A program made the position numbers and the translations under genes. Shown here one piece after another: positions 8,841 through 18,366 of a DNA stretch of 64,000 nt. Source of the stretch: an uncultured Alphaproteobacteria bacterium (lineage in GTDB: Bacteria > Pseudomonadota > Alphaproteobacteria > Rhodospirillales > Rhodospirillaceae). The notes under the pieces were generated by a model, which was not told the origin of the DNA, made no database searches, and saw nothing but the letters and a program-made list of their open reading frames with translations. Each line of letters begins with the position of its first letter. Position 1 is the first letter of the stretch. The DNA lies in the NCBI GenBank assembly GCA_900079695.1, contig LT599022.1, positions 3,310,929 through 3,374,928 on the forward strand, written 5' to 3'.

Positions 8841-9563
8841 TTATGCCGCGCAGCCCGCCACCGGCGCGTCCGCCAGGGCGAAGTCGACGGCGGCGGCGGC
8901 GTGAATCGGCGTGCTGTCGAACACCGGCAGCGGCGAGTCCTGCGCGCCGATCAGCAGGCCGATTTCGGTGCAGCCGAGGATCACCGAATCCGCGCCGCGT
9001 GCGGCGTGGCGGGCGATGATCTCGCGGAAGGCCTGACGCGAGGCGTCTCTGACCACGCCCTGGCAGAGTTCGTCGAAGATCACCGCATGCAGAAGGTCGC
9101 GTTCGGCGGCGTCCGGGATCGTCGCGTCGAGGCCGGATTTCGCCGCGAGGCGCTCGGCGTAGAACGGCTGCTCCATGGTGTAGCGGGTGGCGAGCAGCAG
9201 CGGCCGCTTCGCCCCTCGCGCCCGCAGCGCCGCGCCGGTGGCGTCGACGATGTGGATCAGCGGCACGCCCGCGGCGGCCTCGACCGCGTCGGCGACGAGA
9301 TGCATGGTGTTGGTGCAGATCAGCACGCAGTCGGCCCCGGCGCGGGCGAGGCCCTTCGCGGCATCGCCGAGAGCGGCGGCGGCGAGGTCCCAGCGGTCGG
9401 CTTTCTGCATCGCGACGATTTCGGCGAAGTTGACCGAATGGAGCAGAATCTTCGCCGAGGCGAGGCCGTCGCCGACGCGGTCGCGCACGCCTGCGTTGAT
9501 CGCCGCGTAGTAGGTGACGGTGCTTTCCCAGCTCATTCCGCCGATCAGGCCGATGGTGCGCAT
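8841..9563 (-). CDS. ygeA: YgeA-like broad-specificity amino-acid racemase
   Basis: Aspartate/glutamate racemase superfamily, 240 residues. It follows E. coli YgeA closely from memory: start MRTIGLIGGMSWEST, then CTNTMH at 83-88, TRYTMEQPFY, and GCTEIGLL with Cys198. The first catalytic position is therefore a Thr (Thr84), as in YgeA, instead of the Cys found in true aspartate racemases; Cys198 is retained. The ATG at 9563 is chosen over an upstream in-frame start that would add a 21-residue non-conserved tail. It lies 135 bp after dgoK at the end of the galactonate operon, behind a strong hairpin, so it may be separately expressed. Its link to sugar-acid catabolism is unclear. Confidence 0.86.
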   Translation of the reverse strand: MRTIGLIGGMSWESTVTYYAAINAGVRDRVGDGLASAKILLHSVNFAEIVAMQKADRWDLAAAALGDAAKGLARAGADCVLICTNTMHLVADAVEAAAGVPLIHIVDATGAALRARGAKRPLLLATRYTMEQPFYAERLAAKSGLDATIPDAAERDLLHAVIFDELCQGVVRDASRQAFREIIARHAARGADSVILGCTEIGLLIGAQDSPLPVFDSTPIHAAAAVDFALADAPVAGCAA

Positions 9564-9657
9564 GTGTGCCTCCCGCTGCTGTCGATGGGAGGATGCTAAC
9601 GCGGCGGGCGGCGCAAAGGCTGCCAAAGTTTGCGCGAAATCGCGCCGGGAGAAGGAT

Positions 9658-9691
9658 GGTTTTGCGCGAAATTCGGCTTCCGCGCAAAACC
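9658..9691. terminator. hairpin between dgoK and ygeA
   Basis: GGTTTTGCGCG (9658-9668) and CGCGCAAAACC (9681-9691) form a perfect 11-bp stem with a 12-nt loop, 7 nt after the dgoK stop. There is no U-tract in the leftward direction. Part of the left arm plus adjacent bases (TTTGCGCGAAAT, 9661-9672) is exactly repeated at 9629-9640, so a regulator site is an alternative to a terminator or processing signal. Confidence 0.5.
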
Positions 9692-9698
9692 GTTTTCT

Positions 9699-10607
9699 TC
9701 AGGCCGCGCGCGCCCGGTGGCGGGCGGCGATCGCGCCGATGCCCGCGAGCGAGGCGGCCTTCGCGCTTACCGCGGTGGCGGCGAATCCGGCGGCGGCGAG
9801 GGCGATGCCGTAGGGGCCGCGCAGGGCGTCGGAGCCGCACAGCAACACCTCCTTCGCTTCCGGGTAGAGGCCGCGCATCGCCTTGACCTCGGCGCCGATG
9901 AGGATGCCCGAGAGGAACGACGGCGTGAGCTCCGGCTTCATGTCGCCGTAGAGGGTGCGGCAGCGGGCGGCGAACATCTGGTGCAGCAGGCCGTCGGCGC
10001 TCGCCGCCTGGGCGAGCCCCTTGCGGAACGCCGCCTCGTCGAACGGCGCGGCGCGGTCGGCGGTCTTGGCGAGGATGGTGTGGCCGAGCATCGCCTCGTA
10101 GACCTCGCCGGTCATCGAGGTGGTGAAGTGGACGAGCTTGCGGCCGCGCACCTGCGCCCACTTGCTGTGGGTGCCGGGCAGGCAGAACAATGCGTCGTCG
10201 CGCTTCAGGAGGTCGAGCGCGCCGAAGATCTGCACCTCCTCGCCGCGCATCACGTCGATTTCCGCATCGGATTTCTGCACCCGGCAGCCGGGAACGATCC
10301 AGGCGTCGGGCAGACCCTCGGCGGCCACCACCCGGGCGGCGAGATCGTCGAGCCCCACCGGCAGCACCGGCTGCGGCGCGGCCTGCCAGCCCTGCGGCGC
10401 GCCCACCATGCCCGCCATGTAGACCGGCGGCGGTTCGGCGCCACCGCGCCAGCGCGCGAGCTGCGCGCCGCAATAGCGGGGAAAGTCCTCGCGCGCGGTG
10501 TCGCGCATGCCGGTGCCGGAGGGGATTTCGTCCTTCACCTCGCCCGACGCCACCAGCCACGCGCGAAACGACGTGGTGCCCCAGTCGACGACGATCACTT
10601 CATCCAT
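9699..10607 (-). CDS. dgoK: 2-dehydro-3-deoxygalactonokinase
   Basis: Phosphorylates 2-keto-3-deoxy-D-galactonate to KDPGal in the DeLey-Doudoroff pathway. At 302 residues it is close to the normal DgoK length. Family marks are VDWGTTSFRAWLV at the N terminus (the phosphate-1 loop of the sugar-kinase/actin fold), LPGTHSKWAQV in the middle and VLLCGSDALRGPYG near the end. It overlaps the dgoA stop by 8 nt, so translation is probably coupled. Together with dgoA and dgoD it makes a complete galactonate route. Confidence 0.93.
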   Translation of the reverse strand: MDEVIVVDWGTTSFRAWLVASGEVKDEIPSGTGMRDTAREDFPRYCGAQLARWRGGAEPPPVYMAGMVGAPQGWQAAPQPVLPVGLDDLAARVVAAEGLPDAWIVPGCRVQKSDAEIDVMRGEEVQIFGALDLLKRDDALFCLPGTHSKWAQVRGRKLVHFTTSMTGEVYEAMLGHTILAKTADRAAPFDEAAFRKGLAQAASADGLLHQMFAARCRTLYGDMKPELTPSFLSGILIGAEVKAMRGLYPEAKEVLLCGSDALRGPYGIALAAAGFAATAVSAKAASLAGIGAIAARHRARAA

Positions 10608-11235
10608 TGGCTTCGATCCGTTTCCATTCGGCGACGATGTCGCGCGCGATCGCGCCGACTTCGGCGGCGCTGCGGCCGGCCTTGTAGAGGTTGGAGCCGA
10701 AGCCGAAGCCGTCGTAGCCGGCGGCGCGGTATTCGGCCATCTCGGGAATGCCGATGCCGCCCAGCGCCACCACCTTGGCGTCCTTCGGCAGCACCGCGCG
10801 GACGTCCTTGATGTAGGCCGGGCCGAGGCGCGCGGCGGGGAAGAGTTTGAGCGCCGCCGCCCCGTTGCGCAACGCCGAAAGCGCCTCCGACGGCGTCATG
10901 CAGCCGATCATCGTCGCCAGACCGGCGCGCACGCCCGCGCGGATCACCTCGGGATCGGTGTTGGGGGTGATCAGCAGTTCCGCGCCGATCGCGGCGAGGC
11001 GTCCGGCGTTCTCGGGCGTCAGCACCGTGCCCGCGCCGACGGCGACGTGGGGCGGGCGGTGCCGCACCAGCTTGGCGATGCTGGCGAACGGATCGGGGCT
11101 GTTGAGGGGAACCTCGATCAGGGTGAAGCCCGCGTCGACGAGCTGGTCGGCGATCGGCAGGACTTCGTCGGGGGTGACGCCGCGCAGCACCGCGACCAGC
11201 GGCAGCGTGGCGAAGGCACGTTCGAATACCGGCAC
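10600..11235 (-). CDS. dgoA: 2-dehydro-3-deoxy-6-phosphogalactonate aldolase
   Basis: Class I KDPG/KDPGal aldolase, 211 residues. It splits KDPGal into pyruvate and glyceraldehyde 3-phosphate. The catalytic Glu lies in FTLIEVPLNSPDP (about residues 37-49) and the Schiff-base Lys in AALKLFPAARLGP; the phosphate loop GGIGIPEM follows. The LNSP motif in place of the LRTP of Eda is typical of DgoA, which supports galactonate over gluconate. It starts 2 nt after the IlvD-like gene stop and overlaps dgoK by 8 nt. Confidence 0.93.
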   Translation of the reverse strand: MPVFERAFATLPLVAVLRGVTPDEVLPIADQLVDAGFTLIEVPLNSPDPFASIAKLVRHRPPHVAVGAGTVLTPENAGRLAAIGAELLITPNTDPEVIRAGVRAGLATMIGCMTPSEALSALRNGAAALKLFPAARLGPAYIKDVRAVLPKDAKVVALGGIGIPEMAEYRAAGYDGFGFGSNLYKAGRSAAEVGAIARDIVAEWKRIEANG

Positions 11236-11237
11236 TC

Positions 11238-13397
11238 TTAGACTCTCCAGGGGCGGGTGGCGCGGCGGTCGACCGCGCCGGGGACGACGCCGCGCGCGGC
11301 GTCGGACACGTCATCCATCAGGTTGCAGGCGGCGATGTCGAGGCGCCGCCGCTCCATCCGCGCCATCCGCGCGGCGAACAGGTCCGCCCGTCCGGCGAGG
11401 GTGCGCGGGTCGATCGGCGTTTCGGTCCCGGCGCGGAATTGCGCCGCGTCGAGGCAGTCGAGCCGGGCGCCGTTCAGGTCGAGGCGCAGCACGTCGCCGT
11501 CGGCGAGGTAGCCGATGCCGCCGCCGTCGAACGCCTCGGGCGTGGCGTGGCCGATGCACGCGCCCTTGGTGACGCCGGAATAGCGGCCGTCGGTCATCAG
11601 GATCGAGGAGGCTTCGAGGATGCGGTGGTGGCGCAGCTGTTGCCCGGGGGTGAACATCTCCGGCATGCCGTAGGCGCGCGGCCCCTGCCCGGCGATGATG
11701 AAGGCGAACGACAGCCAGCCCTTTTCCAGCAGGGCGTAGGGATCGGCGATCGCCGGGTCGCCGCCGTTGCGGGCGACGATGCGGGCGATCAGCTCGGGGT
11801 CGAGCCCCTCGGTGCGGGCGAGGCGGTCGGTGAGGTCGGCGGAGGTGAAGTCGGCGATGCAGACGTGCTCGTTCTCGTAGAACCGCACCGCGAACACGTG
11901 GTCGGCGAAGTGGTCGTAGAGCGCGTCGCTCATCCCCGAGACCTTCACCTCGGCGGCGTCGAAGAAGCTGCCGGAGAGGATCTCCACGCCCGCGCGGGGG
12001 CGGATCGGCCGGGTGCGGATCACCGCCCGGTCGCCGAGCGACGGATCCACCGGCACCGTGAGGTCGGCGATCCGCTCGCCCCAGGTGGTGCCGGTGACGG
12101 TCGGCGCGTCGAGGTCCATCGGGATGCCGAGGTCGTGGAGCACGCGGTAGAGGCTCTCCATGCCGCGGTGCTGGCCGCGCGCGAACTGCAGCGCCAGTTC
12201 GAAGGTGTCGCGGCCCTCGGTGAGCGAGTGGGCGAACACCTCCGGCACCGGGGTTTCGGCGCGGATGCGGCGGTAGTCCTCGGCGGTCACGTCGAATCCG
12301 GCGTGGCGCATGATGCAGGGAATGTGCAGCAGCAGGTTCGACGACGACCCGGTCGCCGAGTGGATGCGCACGAGGTTGGCGAAGTTGCGCCGCAGGATTT
12401 CGGTGATGCGGAACTCCGGCTTGTTGAACAGCGCGAACAGCCGGTCGACGCCCGAAATCACGCTCGCGTCCGGCGGCAGACCGGTCAGCAGTTCGAGCTC
12501 CGGCGGGGTCATGCCGAACGCCGCCATCATCGTGCGCGAGGAGTTGCCGGTGCCGTTGAAGGCGCACACCCCGCCGTGCTCGTGGCAGGTCGCGCCCGCG
12601 AGTTCGTCGAGCAGGCGGCGTGCGGTTTCCGGGTCGACGAGGCCGAGGTTCTCGGCGCGCTTGAGGTGCCCGGCGAAGGCTTCGTCGGACGAGCACTGGA
12701 GGATGTAGTGCATGTTCTCGTCGATGTCGTCGGCGAGGTCGGCGTGCCCCGAGGCGCGCGCCTTGGCCGACAGCGCCCGCAGATCGGCGGCGGACGACGA
12801 CGGGATGGTGCCGCCCTGGAGGACGTGCTCGGGCGCGAACAGCGCCCACACCGGCGCCTGGTCGCCGCGGTGGGCGCGGGCGACGTCGGCGGCGGCGAGG
12901 CCGGAGAGAATCGCCGAGGGCGATTTGTCGCACCCCGCCAGCACGTAGGCGGCGTGGTAGGAGTGGCCCTCGAAGGTGATGTTGACCGCCGCCGCGGTGG
13001 TGTTGCGCGAGGACAGCGAATAGCTCTGGCCGATGTTGTTCTGCGCGGTGCCGTCGCAGATCACCGGCACCGCGAAGGCGAACGGCACGCCGCCGTTCTG
13101 CCACACCCGCGCCGCCGCCATCAGCGCGTGCGGCCGGTCGAGGAGGTGGGCGGGGTGGTCCGGCGGGCCGAGGATGATGGCGACGCGCGGGCGGTTGTCG
13201 CGCAGGCGCGCGACCACCTCCCGCATCGTCACGTCGTCGAGCTTCGCCAGCGGCGAGTCCGGCGGCAGTTCCGCCGCCGCTTCGCCGAGGATCTTCAGCA
13301 CCGTGATCGGCTGGTTGGCGAGCCCCTGGATGCAGTCGCGATAGGGGTTGTGCCGCTCGACGATCACCGGCGGTGCGTTCCTGCCGTCGGTTACCAT
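11238..13397 (-). CDS. IlvD/Edd-family sugar-acid dehydratase, YjhG/YagF-like branch
   Basis: Fe-S dehydratase family, 719 residues, longer than IlvD (about 600) and YjhG (about 655). Cluster ligands fit [21 protein letters not shown] and [13 protein letters not shown]; the last resembles the CQFLGTAGTS of YjhG more than the CxGMxTANTM of Ilv[14 protein letters not shown] and [21 protein letters not shown] are also conserved. The likely reaction is dehydration of an aldonate (xylonate, fuconate, arabinonate or galactonate type) to a 2-keto-3-deoxy acid. The frame is open up to 14549, but everything upstream of the ATG at 13397 is a shadow of dgoD. It overlaps the end of dgoD by 7 nt, so the operon carries two unrelated dehydratases. 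Confidence 0.8.
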   Translation of the reverse strand: MVTDGRNAPPVIVERHNPYRDCIQGLANQPITVLKILGEAAAELPPDSPLAKLDDVTMREVVARLRDNRPRVAIILGPPDHPAHLLDRPHALMAAARVWQNGGVPFAFAVPVICDGTAQNNIGQSYSLSSRNTTAAAVNITFEGHSYHAAYVLAGCDKSPSAILSGLAAADVARAHRGDQAPVWALFAPEHVLQGGTIPSSSAADLRALSAKARASGHADLADDIDENMHYILQCSSDEAFAGHLKRAENLGLVDPETARRLLDELAGATCHEHGGVCAFNGTGNSSRTMMAAFGMTPPELELLTGLPPDASVISGVDRLFALFNKPEFRITEILRRNFANLVRIHSATGSSSNLLLHIPCIMRHAGFDVTAEDYRRIRAETPVPEVFAHSLTEGRDTFELALQFARGQHRGMESLYRVLHDLGIPMDLDAPTVTGTTWGERIADLTVPVDPSLGDRAVIRTRPIRPRAGVEILSGSFFDAAEVKVSGMSDALYDHFADHVFAVRFYENEHVCIADFTSADLTDRLARTEGLDPELIARIVARNGGDPAIADPYALLEKGWLSFAFIIAGQGPRAYGMPEMFTPGQQLRHHRILEASSILMTDGRYSGVTKGACIGHATPEAFDGGGIGYLADGDVLRLDLNGARLDCLDAAQFRAGTETPIDPRTLAGRADLFAARMARMERRRLDIAACNLMDDVSDAARGVVPGAVDRRATRPWRV

Positions 13398-14539
13398 TCC
13401 GCCACGCTCCCGTCCTCGTGCCGCCACACCGGATTGCGCCAGCGGTGGCCGACCTTGCTGCGCTCGATCACGAACGCCTCGTTGATCTCGACGCCGAGGC
13501 CGGGCTTGTCGAGGAGCGGCAGATAGCCGTCCTTGATCGCCAGCGGCGAGGTGTCGACGAGATAGTCGAGCACGTCGTTGCCCTGGTTGTAGTGGATGCC
13601 CATGCTCTGTTCCTGGATGAAGGCGTTGTGCGAGACGAAATCCAGGTGCAGCGACGCTGCCAGGGTGAGCGGGCCGAGCGGACAGTGGGGGGCGAGGGCG
13701 ACGTCGAAGGTTTCCGCCAGCACCGCGATCTTGCGCCCCTCGGTGATGCCGCCGCAGTGGCTGAGGTCGGGCTGGACGATGTCGACCATCCGCGCCTCCA
13801 GGAGGTCGCGGAAGGCGTAGCGGGTGAACAGCCGCTCGCCGGTGGCGATCGGGTAGCCGAGGCCGCCCGCGATCTGGGGCAGGCAGTGGAGGTGCTCGGG
13901 CAGCACCGGTTCCTCGACGAACAGCGGGTGGATGGGTTCGAGCTCGCGCAGCAGCGCTTTCGCCATCGGCCGGTGGACGCGGCCGTGGAAGTCGATGGCG
14001 ACGCCGAAGTCCGGCCCGCCCGCCTCGCGCGCCTCGGCGGCGCGGGCGACGGCGGCGTCGATCTTGGCGTGGGAATCGACGATCGCGAGCTCCGGCGTGC
14101 CGTTCATCTTGATCGCGGTGAAGCCCTTGTCCTTCACTTCCTTGACCTGACGGGCGATGTCGCCGGGGCGGTCGCCGCCGATCCAGCAGTACATCCGCAT
14201 CCTGTCGCGCACTGCGCCGCCCAGAAGCTCGTGGACCGGCACGCCGAGGGCCTTGCCCTTGATGTCCCACAGCGCCTGGTCGATGCCCGAGATCGCCGAG
14301 GTCAGGATCGGCCCGCCGCGGTAGAAGCCGCCGCGGTAGAGGGTCTGCCAGATGTCCTCGATGCGGCGCGGGTCGCGGCCGATCACGTAGTCGGCGAGTT
14401 CGTGCACCGCCGCCTCGACGGCGTTGGCGCGTCCCTCGATCACCGGCTCGCCCCAGCCCGAGATCCCTTCGTCGGTCTCGATCTTGAGGAAGCACCACCG
14501 CGGCGGGATCTGCCAGGTCTGCAAACGCGTAATCTTCAT
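13391..14539 (-). CDS. dgoD: D-galactonate dehydratase
   Basis: Enolase-superfamily (mandelate racemase type) dehydratase, 382 residues, the same length as E. coli DgoD and recognisably close to it along the whole chain. Visible catalytic elements are [14 protein letters not shown] (Asp and the general-acid His, near residues 183-185), FVEEPVLPE and ATGERL (metal ligands), and the catalytic His in [16 protein letters not shown]. The C terminus [11 protein letters not shown] is nearly the E. coli one. It converts D-galactonate to 2-keto-3-deoxygalactonate, the substrate of DgoK. It follows dctM by 17 nt. Confidence 0.95.
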   Translation of the reverse strand: MKITRLQTWQIPPRWCFLKIETDEGISGWGEPVIEGRANAVEAAVHELADYVIGRDPRRIEDIWQTLYRGGFYRGGPILTSAISGIDQALWDIKGKALGVPVHELLGGAVRDRMRMYCWIGGDRPGDIARQVKEVKDKGFTAIKMNGTPELAIVDSHAKIDAAVARAAEAREAGGPDFGVAIDFHGRVHRPMAKALLRELEPIHPLFVEEPVLPEHLHCLPQIAGGLGYPIATGERLFTRYAFRDLLEARMVDIVQPDLSHCGGITEGRKIAVLAETFDVALAPHCPLGPLTLAASLHLDFVSHNAFIQEQSMGIHYNQGNDVLDYLVDTSPLAIKDGYLPLLDKPGLGVEINEAFVIERSKVGHRWRNPVWRHEDGSVAEW

Positions 14540-14556
14540 TCCAAGTCACTCCAAAA

Positions 14557-15882
14557 TCAGGACAGCGGCCACATCACGATCTCGGGGAAGAACAGGATCA
14601 GGCCGAGAACCACGAGCTGCATCAGGATGAACGGCAGCAGCGATTGGAAGATGTGCTTGAGGCTGATCTCCGGCGGCGCCACGCCCTTGAGGTAGAACGC
14701 GGCGGGGCCGAACGGCGGGCTGAGGAAGCTCACCTGCATGTTCACGCAGAACAGCACGCCGAACCAGATCGGGCTGAAGCCGAGCTGCACCACGATCGGC
14801 ACGAAGATCGGCAGGGTCAGCATCGCGATGCCGATCCAGTCGAGGAACATCCCGAGCATGATCAGGATCAGTTGCATCGTCATGATGATGACGATCGGGT
14901 GGGCGTCGATGCCGAGGATCGTCGAGGAGACGAAGCGGTTGCCGCCCATCAGGTTGTAGACGCCGACGAGGGTCGCCGCGCCGATGCCGATCCAGATGAT
15001 CATGCCGCAGGTGGTGATGGTCTGCATGCAGCTTTCGTGGATCAGCTTCGGCGTCAGTTCGCGGCGGATGATCGTCGCCGCCAGCACGCCGAGAACGCCC
15101 ATCGACGCCGCCTCGGTCACCGAGGCGATGCCGGCGTAGATCGTGCCGAGCACCATGAACGCGATCGCCGCGGGCATCACCACCGATTTGATCGCCTCGA
15201 TCCGCTGAACCTTGCGTTCCTCGGGCGAGACGCGCGGCATCCGCGGCGCGAGCTCGGGGTTGAGGAGGCAGCGGCCGAGCACGTAGGTGGCGTACATCAG
15301 CGCGAGGATCGACCCGGGGGTGAAGGCGGCGGTGAACAGGTCGGCGATCGAGACCGACGCCATCAGGCCGTAGATGATCAGCACGATCGACGGCGGGATC
15401 ATCGTACCGAGCGAGCCGGAGGCGCAGACGATGCCGATCGACAGGTTGCGGTCGTAGCCGAGGCGCAGCATCTGCGGCAGCGCGAGAATGCCGAGCAGCA
15501 CGATCTCGCCGCCGATGATGCCGGACATGGTGGCGAGGAAGAAGCCGACGAACAGCGTCTGCAGCGCCACGCCGCCCGGCATTCGCCCGGCCAGCACGCG
15601 CATGCCGTTGAACAGATCCCTGGCGATGCCCGATCGATCGAGCAGCGACGCCATGAACACGAACATCGGCACCGCCACCAGAGAATATTCGGTGATGAAG
15701 CCGTAGACGCGCGAGATCACCAGGGGAACCGCGTTGGGGCCGAACCAGCCGACGGTGAAGATCAGCGCGACGAGGCCGGTGACGAAGGCGAGGGGAAGGC
15801 CGGTGAGCAGCAGCAGGAAGATGCTGCCGACGAGCACGTAGGTGCCCCACTCGATGCCCATGGCTTGCAGGCCGAGTCCCAT
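14557..15882 (-). CDS. dctM: TRAP transporter large permease
   Basis: DctM-type membrane subunit, 441 residues with 11-12 hydrophobic segments. Typical features are VPMFVFMASLLDRSGIARDLF near residue 70, SGIIGGEIVLLGILALPQM, the ASGSLGTMIPPSIVLIIYG block and a C-terminal NMQVSFLSPPFGPAAFYLKG. It carries out sodium-coupled uptake with DctQ and the DctP receptor. It starts 3 nt after dctQ and is followed directly by dgoD, so the cargo is very probably a hexonate such as D-galactonate. Confidence 0.94.
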   Translation of the reverse strand: MGLGLQAMGIEWGTYVLVGSIFLLLLTGLPLAFVTGLVALIFTVGWFGPNAVPLVISRVYGFITEYSLVAVPMFVFMASLLDRSGIARDLFNGMRVLAGRMPGGVALQTLFVGFFLATMSGIIGGEIVLLGILALPQMLRLGYDRNLSIGIVCASGSLGTMIPPSIVLIIYGLMASVSIADLFTAAFTPGSILALMYATYVLGRCLLNPELAPRMPRVSPEERKVQRIEAIKSVVMPAAIAFMVLGTIYAGIASVTEAASMGVLGVLAATIIRRELTPKLIHESCMQTITTCGMIIWIGIGAATLVGVYNLMGGNRFVSSTILGIDAHPIVIIMTMQLILIMLGMFLDWIGIAMLTLPIFVPIVVQLGFSPIWFGVLFCVNMQVSFLSPPFGPAAFYLKGVAPPEISLKHIFQSLLPFILMQLVVLGLILFFPEIVMWPLS

Positions 15883-15885
15883 GGT

Positions 15886-16467
15886 TCAGGCTCCCTTCTT
15901 CGCGGCGACGGCGCGCAACGCCTGGATCAGGTGCAGGACGGTCTGGATCGTCATCACGATCAGCGCGACCATGATGATGCCCTTGGTGAGGGTGGGGAAC
16001 GGCGGGTTCCAGCTGGTGCCGGAGCGCTCCAGCGTCCACGCGCCCAGGGGGGTGTGGGAGGAGCGCCAGAACAGGGTGTAGGCGGCCCAGCTCATGCCGC
16101 CGCAGAAGCCGAGCGCGATCACGCCGTTGACGACGTCGAGCCAGTTGCGGATCGCCGGGCGTACGGTGTCGTAGATCACCCGCACGCGGATGTGTTTGTT
16201 GCGGGCGAGCGCCACCGGTCCGCCCACCGAGAACATCACCGCGATCAGGAACACCGTGGTCTCGTGCACCCAGCTCGTCGGGCTGTCGAAGACGTAGCGC
16301 GAGATCACCTCGCCCACGGAGATCAGCATCGAGACGAACACCAGCCAGGAAAAGCCCTTGCCGACCCATTCGACGGCGGCGTCGAGCGGGTTGGTGATCT
16401 CGCCGTCGGCGGCGTGACGCTCGGGCTCGGGCGCGGCGGACGGAAGGGGGGAGGGGTCGGTGGTCAT
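15886..16467 (-). CDS. dctQ: TRAP transporter small permease
   Basis: DctQ-type subunit, 193 residues with four transmembrane helices. After a 30-residue polar N terminus come VSMLISVGEVISRYVFDSPTSW (helix 1 with the conserved RY and SWVHE pattern), ETTVFLIAVMFSVGGPVAL with the family motif HIRV just after, then two more helices. It bridges DctM and the receptor. It lies between dctP (67 nt upstream) and dctM (3 nt downstream), the standard PQM order. Confidence 0.9.
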   Translation of the reverse strand: MTTDPSPLPSAAPEPERHAADGEITNPLDAAVEWVGKGFSWLVFVSMLISVGEVISRYVFDSPTSWVHETTVFLIAVMFSVGGPVALARNKHIRVRVIYDTVRPAIRNWLDVVNGVIALGFCGGMSWAAYTLFWRSSHTPLGAWTLERSGTSWNPPFPTLTKGIIMVALIVMTIQTVLHLIQALRAVAAKKGA

Positions 16468-16534
16468 GGGAAGTCGCTCCGGGTGGCGGGGAGCTTCCGG
16501 CCGGGCGGACCGGCCGGAAGCGTGTCGGCGGGGG

Positions 16535-17557
16535 TCAGATCATTCCGCGTTCGGACATGAACGCGGTCACCGACTTGAAGAACTCGCCGCAGAGGTCGTT
16601 CTTCTTCGCCCAGTTGGCCCATTCCTTCTGGGCGATCTGGCGGAACTTGACGCGCTCCTCGGGCGCCATGTCGACGATGTGGATGTTCGGGTCCTTCTTC
16701 GCCTCGGCGACCGCCGCGAGGTCGAGCTTCTTCAGGCGGAACACGAGGTCGTAGGCGAGCTTGTCGGTGGCGGTGACGAGGATCGCCTTGAGGTCGGGCG
16801 ACAGGCCGTCCCAGATCTTCTTGTTGATCGAGACGTCGACCATCGGCAGCGAGTGGAAGCCCGGGTACGACGGATAGTTGGCGAACTTGTGCAGGCCCTG
16901 GGCCTGGTTGGTGGCGAACACGGTGTAGTCGGCGGCGTCGATCACGCCCTTTTCGAGCGCGGTGTAGACTTCCGAACCCGGCAGGTTCACCGGCGCGGCG
17001 CCGGCCTTGGCGAAGATGTCGTAGACCATGCCTTCGGGGGCGCGGATCTTCAGGCCCTTGAGATCGGCGACGGTGCGGATCGGCTTCTTCGACGGCAGCG
17101 CCTCGAGGCCGGTGGCGGCGGCGCCGATCATGTGCAGGCCGTAGGGCTCGACCAGCTTGTTGTAGAGCGCTTCGCCGCCGCCGACCTTCATGTATTCGAG
17201 GAATTCGAGCGGGTTGCCCCACGCGCCGACGAGGTTGCCCATCATCGAGAACGCCGGGTTGATGCCGGAGAAGTACGACGGATCGGTGAGGTGGCCCTGC
17301 AGGATACCGGAGCCGACCGCGTCGAGGGTCTGATTGTGCGGCACCACCGCGCCGGTCGGAAGGATCTCGATCTTGATCCGGCCGCCGGACATCGTGGCGA
17401 CGTTCTGCGCCCATTCCTGCTTGTACTTGAAGGTGGGCTCGCCCGCGGTTTCCGAGGTCTGGAAGGTCCATTCGTATTGCGCGGCGGCGGCGGTGGCGGT
17501 CATCAGCGCCAGGCCGACGGCGGCGCCTGCGAGGCGCGTCACGGTCTTGCCAATCAT
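16535..17557 (-). CDS. dctP: TRAP transporter substrate-binding protein
   Basis: DctP-type periplasmic receptor, 340 residues. A signal peptide is evident (MIGKTVTRLAGAAVGLALM, cleavage after TAAAA), then YEWTFQTSETAG at the mature start. The conserved Arg-containing ligand loop is LKGLKIRAPEGMVYDIFAKAGAAPVNLPGSEVYTALEKGVIDAADY, recognised in pieces about residues 160-205. The ATG at 17557 has AGGAGAT 6 nt upstream. It overlaps the regulator stop by 4 nt (ATGA), so regulator and transporter share a transcript. The ligand is inferred to be a sugar acid from the operon. Confidence 0.93.
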   Translation of the reverse strand: MIGKTVTRLAGAAVGLALMTATAAAAQYEWTFQTSETAGEPTFKYKQEWAQNVATMSGGRIKIEILPTGAVVPHNQTLDAVGSGILQGHLTDPSYFSGINPAFSMMGNLVGAWGNPLEFLEYMKVGGGEALYNKLVEPYGLHMIGAAATGLEALPSKKPIRTVADLKGLKIRAPEGMVYDIFAKAGAAPVNLPGSEVYTALEKGVIDAADYTVFATNQAQGLHKFANYPSYPGFHSLPMVDVSINKKIWDGLSPDLKAILVTATDKLAYDLVFRLKKLDLAAVAEAKKDPNIHIVDMAPEERVKFRQIAQKEWANWAKKNDLCGEFFKSVTAFMSERGMI

Positions 17558-18366
17558 CGAACGATCTCCTGGTTTATTGGGGGTAACCCTGCACGAAACT
17601 GTTGGTTTTGATGGGCGTCGTGCGCGCCGCTCCTCCCTGGTGTGCCCAGGTCCGCCTTGGTGCGGTTCATCACCTGCACCGCCGCTTCCGATGCCGCCTG
17701 CGGCTGGCGCAGGCGGATGCATTCCATCAGCGCCCGGTGGCGCTTCAGGGTGTCGTAGAGCTCGGCCGCCGAGGCGTTCGACTTGCGCACGATCAGCTGG
17801 ATCGACGGGCGGAGGATGTGCGCGAGCTGCGACCAGATGATGTTGTGGGTGGCGCGATAGATCGCGGCGTGGAAGGCGACGTCGGCGTCGTCGAGCGCCT
17901 GCTGGTCGAAGGCGCGGCCGTCGGCGGGGTCGACCGCCCGTTCCATGCCCTGGAACGCCTCCTCGATCTGCGCGAGGTCGCGCGCGGTCGCCCGTTCGGC
18001 GGCGATCGCGGCGATGAACGGTTCGACGCTCTCGCGGAACTCGAACAGTTCGTTGAGGAAATCGATGTTGGGGTCGGCGAAGTCGACCATCCAGCGCGTC
18101 ACCAGCGGGTCGAGCATGTTCCAGTCGCGATATTCGGCGACCACCGTGCCCTGTCCGGCATAGCGGCGGACGATCCCGAGCGCCACCAGGGTCTGCAACC
18201 CGGCGCGTACCGACACCCGGCTGACGCCGAAGCTTTCGACCAGTTCGGTCTCCTTCGGCAACAGGCTGCCCGGCTTGGTGCGGCCGGAGAAGAGCTCGCG
18301 CGCGAGGCGTTCGGCGACTTGCGCGCCGAGATCCCGTCCCTTGACCTGGCGTTGGCTGCGCAGCAT
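17554..18366 (-). CDS. GntR-family regulator of the galactonate operon (FCD type)
   Basis: FadR-subfamily regulator of 270 residues. The winged helix (about residues 10-80: LLPKETELVESFGVSRVSVRAGLQTLVALGIV) is followed by an FCD helical domain (DDADVAFHAAIYRATHN, LKRHRALMECI). The last 25 residues are polar and not family-like. The ATG at 18366 has AGGAG 5 nt upstream. The stop overlaps the dctP start (ATGA), making it the first gene of a nine-gene leftward unit. Similar placement in DgoR-type systems suggests a galactonate-responsive repressor, an inference. Two GT-N3-AC sites lie upstream. Confidence 0.88.
   Translation of the reverse strand: MLRSQRQVKGRDLGAQVAERLARELFSGRTKPGSLLPKETELVESFGVSRVSVRAGLQTLVALGIVRRYAGQGTVVAEYRDWNMLDPLVTRWMVDFADPNIDFLNELFEFRESVEPFIAAIAAERATARDLAQIEEAFQGMERAVDPADGRAFDQQALDDADVAFHAAIYRATHNIIWSQLAHILRPSIQLIVRKSNASAAELYDTLKRHRALMECIRLRQPQAASEAAVQVMNRTKADLGTPGRSGAHDAHQNQQFRAGLPPINQEIVR

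Noticed and set aside
11238-14549. Apparent 1103-residue fusion of a dehydratase with an Arg-rich N-terminal part
   Set aside because: The first 384 codons are dgoD read in another frame; the dehydratase begins at 13397.
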